Source: Volvox africanus (taxonomy: Eukaryota; Chlorophyta; Chlorophyceae; Chlamydomonadales; Volvocaceae). Taken from it: 64,000 nt of DNA. The stretch covers positions 747,001-811,000 of the forward strand of contig BSDZ01000027.1 of assembly GCA_030268105.1 (NCBI GenBank), in the 5' to 3' direction. The notes beneath the pieces were generated by a model. The model did no database searches, was not told where the DNA came from, and saw nothing but the letters and a program-made list of their open reading frames with translations. This document shows, piece by piece, positions 61,200 to 64,000 of this stretch. Numbering within the stretch: the first letter of the stretch is position 1; each line of letters starts with the position of its first letter. A program made the position numbers and the translations under genes.

Positions 61200-62790
61200 T
61201 TACTCCGTGCTCCAGTCACCACAGGATTTAGTACACACGGATCTTGTATCGCCGCAGGCGGTATTGAGAAGGGCCAGTGAGTGTCCAGGCTTGAACAAGT
61301 CTGGCCAGAGCGGGAGGTCCCTGGAGTCGGCCTCTGGCAGCTGCTTTAACAGGGCTACCCACCACCTGGGCCAGGCTGGGATGGTGAGAATGCCATCCGG
61401 CCTCTCGTCGCAGACCTTTGCTAGAACACAACCCACTTGAACGAACGGCGGGATCATGTAGGTAGTGGCCGGGTAGTGGCCGGGAAGTGGCCGGGTAGTG
61501 GCCGGGTAGTGGCCGGGTAGTGGCCGGGAAGGCCGGGAAGTGGCCGGGTAGTGGCCGGGAAGTGGCCGGGAAGTGGCCGGGAAGTGGCCGGGAAGTGGCC
61601 GGGAAGTGGCCGGGGACTCACAGGCGGCGGCTCCCACTTCTGCGTGAAAGCATCCATTGCTTAGCAATGGGGGGACAAGTATGCGGAATACAAGCTGTTA
61701 GGCACTTTGAAGTTCAATGAAGGTCCACAAAGCAATCCAGGTGGGCTGTCTTCCTCGCAGGCAGGGTTACGATAAGACCTGGCGGTACACTTCAACATTC
61801 GACGACCATTGCGCCTCATCCTCTTCTTGTCAATCCTGTCGCCTCTTGTTGTACGCCACATGTCTGCGGGAACCATATCAGTGGGATCTCGCATCTGGCC
61901 TGGGAGCTTTCGACCTGGAGGTCTCTCACCGGTTCGAGGTTAGAGGCAGTTATTAGCCCCTTCCTGGCCCAGCAGGCACAACCACGCTGATTGGCTGTCC
62001 GTCTAGTATTGTATAGTCTAACACCAGACCAGGCCGGGGCCCATCCTTGCAACTGCGTGTAGGGCTGCCCGGAGCTCCCTTTCCAAACTGCTGAAGCGCC
62101 CTGCTGCTATTCTTTGACAATTCGTCCTCGCTGAACAGAACTCACATCACTTTCTGCCCCAGCTCTCCCTATGGCAAGAGGGCAGAATAGGCCCTCTCAG
62201 ACACATCGCCTGCCACTTGCACTCGAATGACAATGCCGCGCCGCCACCAGTTCCACCAGTGCACCCCTGGTATAGCTCCCAAGGCCTTAGCCGCCATCAT
62301 GACCTTCTGGGGCGCATCCACCGCTTTGTCCCCGGATGCTGTCTCCTGGATGGCCCACACCCCCAGTGTCGTGGACGCAGCGATGCTGCTCGCTGCACAT
62401 GACAGCCCTGTTTACTAGGCGGCTGTGCAATGGGGCTAGAGCCACCACGGAGCTCATGGCCATGATCCTTCCCACCCCGTGGCGGGCCTTGACTGTTTCT
62501 CGAAGTCTGCTACGCCGATCTGGAGCGCTTCAACTTTGCCGATGGCCACCTCAAACGCCTGACTCGCTGCATCTATGGTCAGGCCCAAAAACAAAGTTGC
62601 TGTGACGGTGCCCTACGACTTTTCTTGAAGCTTATTGTGAAACCCAGAGCCGCCAGTATCATCACCACACTACACGGCACAGATACCAGGCACCCCCAGG
62701 CCCCGTAGCCGCTGTGGTGTTGTGTTCCTCTCGCTGATGAACATGAACTCCACGTAGAATAAAGCTCACAAAATTGAAGCGTACCTAGCT
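61200..62790 (-). mobile_element. decayed retroelement: end of reverse transcriptase and RNase H
   Basis: The minus strand carries retroelement pol fragments broken by stops and frameshifts. The 3' part of a reverse transcriptase shows ALGFTISFKKSRRAPSQQL, then after a one-base shift FLGLTIDAASQAFEVAIGKV (62660-62500). Next are RNase H-like pieces (SSLERELRAAL, TDSQSAWLCLLGQ, IPLIWFPQTCGVQQEATGL; about 62090-61820). Last come LYSAYLSPHC and AMDAFTQKWEPPP, then ILTIPAWPRWWVALLKQLP near 61400-61330. The order RT, RNase H, then this Trp-rich block resembles DIRS-like elements such as those known in Volvox, but I saw no tyrosine recombinase. It is clearly inactive. Confidence 0.7.
61466..61612. 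repeat. 10-bp minisatellite (GTGGCCGGGA/T)
   Basis: About 14 copies of a unit alternating GTGGCCGGGA and GTGGCCGGGT, with one shortened copy (AAGGCCGGGA), inside the minus-strand retroelement relic. It adds a repeating Pro-Leu-Pro-Gly-His reading between the AMDAFTQKWEPPP block and the ILTIPAWPRWW block, so it expanded within the pol relic. Confidence 0.95.
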
Positions 62791-62799
62791 TAGGTACAA

Positions 62800-64000
62800 G
62801 GAGTCGAAGACAGCGGAAGACATCGATCTGATCTTGTGCCGATGAACCAAGGGGCCCATGCAAGGGAGAGGAGCCCGAGGCCATTGAAGTATTGACGGGG
62901 CCAGTGGCCGGAATGAGGAACAAAGGCCAGGAGAGTGAAACAGCGATGAAGCGACAGAAGGAGGTAGCTTCGCCACTTGAAGCAGAGAGTCGGGCGGATG
63001 CATGGGCATCTGAAGGTCTTGGCAAGGTCGACCTTGGAGGGGTCTGTGTAGACCTGGACGACGTACCGCTCACGGTGGGGATGAGGCCTTTAAGCAAGTT
63101 TGTAAGGAGTTCGGAGGCTCCGCATTGGCACCCGATAGGGCCGTTGGCCCACCCAGACCTGCAATGGGCGAGAGAACTGCTAAGAGTAGGTTGGCGCTGG
63201 TTGCAGAGCCTGCATTCCGTGACTGCCAGCGACAAAACCCCCAATGCAGTATTCAAAGTAAAATTAAGGGAGATGTGTCCCGACCCCAACCAGTTTCAGG
63301 CGTGCCACCTCCAGCGCTTTAGTGGGCTTTGGGAGGAGTGCGTCAGGATGGCAGGAGATGGGGTGATCCGGTTGCCGGTGAGAACGATACTCCAGAGACG
63401 TTGAGATGGGGTTATACTGGACTTCGTTGCAGTGTTTGGCCCAGGCCAAGAACATGCACCTCTACAGGCCAAGAACATGCACAACAAGGCGATGGTTCAG
63501 CGGTACACCCGGAAAGGAATGTTAACCTTTTTTTTGAGGGGCGCGAATTCAGACAAGTCCAAGCATGCAGGATTTGTGACAGGAGAAATGAGATCGGCTA
63601 TAGAGCAGGGAGCCATTCGCCTGTGGGATCGGCCAGAGCAGTCCACTGTTGTCAACGGCCTGAGTGCAACCGGGCAAACTACGCCTCTGCATGAACCCAA
63701 TGTACATTAACCTCTTTCTCAGATACCAGCCCCAATGTACTAGGCGTACATGTACGGCACACGCCAGCACAATATCAAGGTGCAGAAGCACCCTGTCAGC
63801 ATCCCGAGAGGCCTTTGCGGTCCGATCCGCAACTATTACACCGTACGTTATGAGCGCTTGATGGATATGATGCATTATATGTTAGGGCAGCCGAATTCCC
63901 TAAAAGCCACGGATGACAAATTGGGATACTAGCTGGGGTATGGCAGCTAGCCGTGCACCTGGCCGCATTCCTGTTCCTAGCTTTCCAGTGGCAGGGCGAG
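62800..64000 (+). mobile_element. decayed retroelement, gag-like region and start of reverse transcriptase (partial)
   Basis: The plus strand encodes a 170-residue frame at 62892-63404 (with HSVTASDKTPNAVFKVKL and FSGLWEECVRMAG). It is followed, in shifted frames, by NMHNKAMVQRYTRKGMLTFF, GFVTGEMRSAIEQGAIRLWD and VVNGLS. Then comes the reverse-transcriptase motif GKLRLCMNPMYINLFLRY (63667-63728) and SLKATDDKLGY followed by a stop where Trp is expected (63898-63932). These match the first conserved blocks of a reverse transcriptase. Frameshifts near 63650 and the premature stop show decay. The element runs off the right edge and faces away from the minus-strand relic next to it. Confidence 0.65.

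Overview
This is a nuclear genomic window from a eukaryote, very probably a volvocine green alga (Volvox or a close colonial relative). Four things point there. Most genes are broken into many short exons with GT-AG introns. A TGTAA motif lies downstream of five stop codons, and TGTAA is the volvocine polyadenylation signal. CCCTAAAA/TTTTAGGG telomere-like motifs are scattered through introns and spacers. Finally, the window holds a secreted extracellular-matrix protein with Pro/Ser spacers of pherophorin type, and a centriole gene of the POC16/WDR90 type. I built all gene models by hand from splice-site phase and family resemblance. No RNA genes, CRISPR arrays or bacterial-type operons were seen.

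Layout. (1) 1-1839, minus: 5' part of a POC16/WDR90-like gene with a CFAP20/DUF667 domain, running off the left edge. (2) 4.25-16.3 kb, minus: a giant (~2,760 aa) RS/RD-rich chromatin-type protein with a GYF-like segment and a C-terminal bromodomain. (3) 17.3-23.3 kb, plus: a CobW/P47K-type GTPase (592 aa). (4) 24.2-27.8 kb, minus: a TrmO/TRMO-type tRNA m6t6A37 methyltransferase (496 aa) with a GC-AG intron. (5) 29.2-33.6 kb, minus: the OST48/WBP1 subunit of oligosaccharyltransferase (424 aa), complete. (6) 33.6-36.6 kb: spacer with decayed coding-like patches. (7) 36.6-47.9 kb, plus: a 2,048-aa PHD/extended-PHD (PZP) protein of the JADE/BRPF/AF10 superfamily. (8) 50.2-58.4 kb, minus: a secreted protein that joins a choice-of-anchor-L-like domain, PKD/REJ-like regions and hydroxyproline-rich spacers. 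(9) 58.9-59.9 kb, minus: a small unrecognised multi-exon gene. (10) 61.2-64 kb: two decayed retroelements in opposite orientation.

The genes are unrelated housekeeping, chromatin and matrix genes and do not form one pathway, as is usual for a eukaryotic chromosome. Two of them (the bromodomain and PZP proteins) are likely chromatin readers. OST48 and the secreted matrix protein both belong to the secretory route. The most unusual parts are the domain fusion of the matrix protein, a nested AT-rich palindrome with three adjacent pentanucleotide arrays inside one of its introns, and the opposed retroelement relics at the right end.
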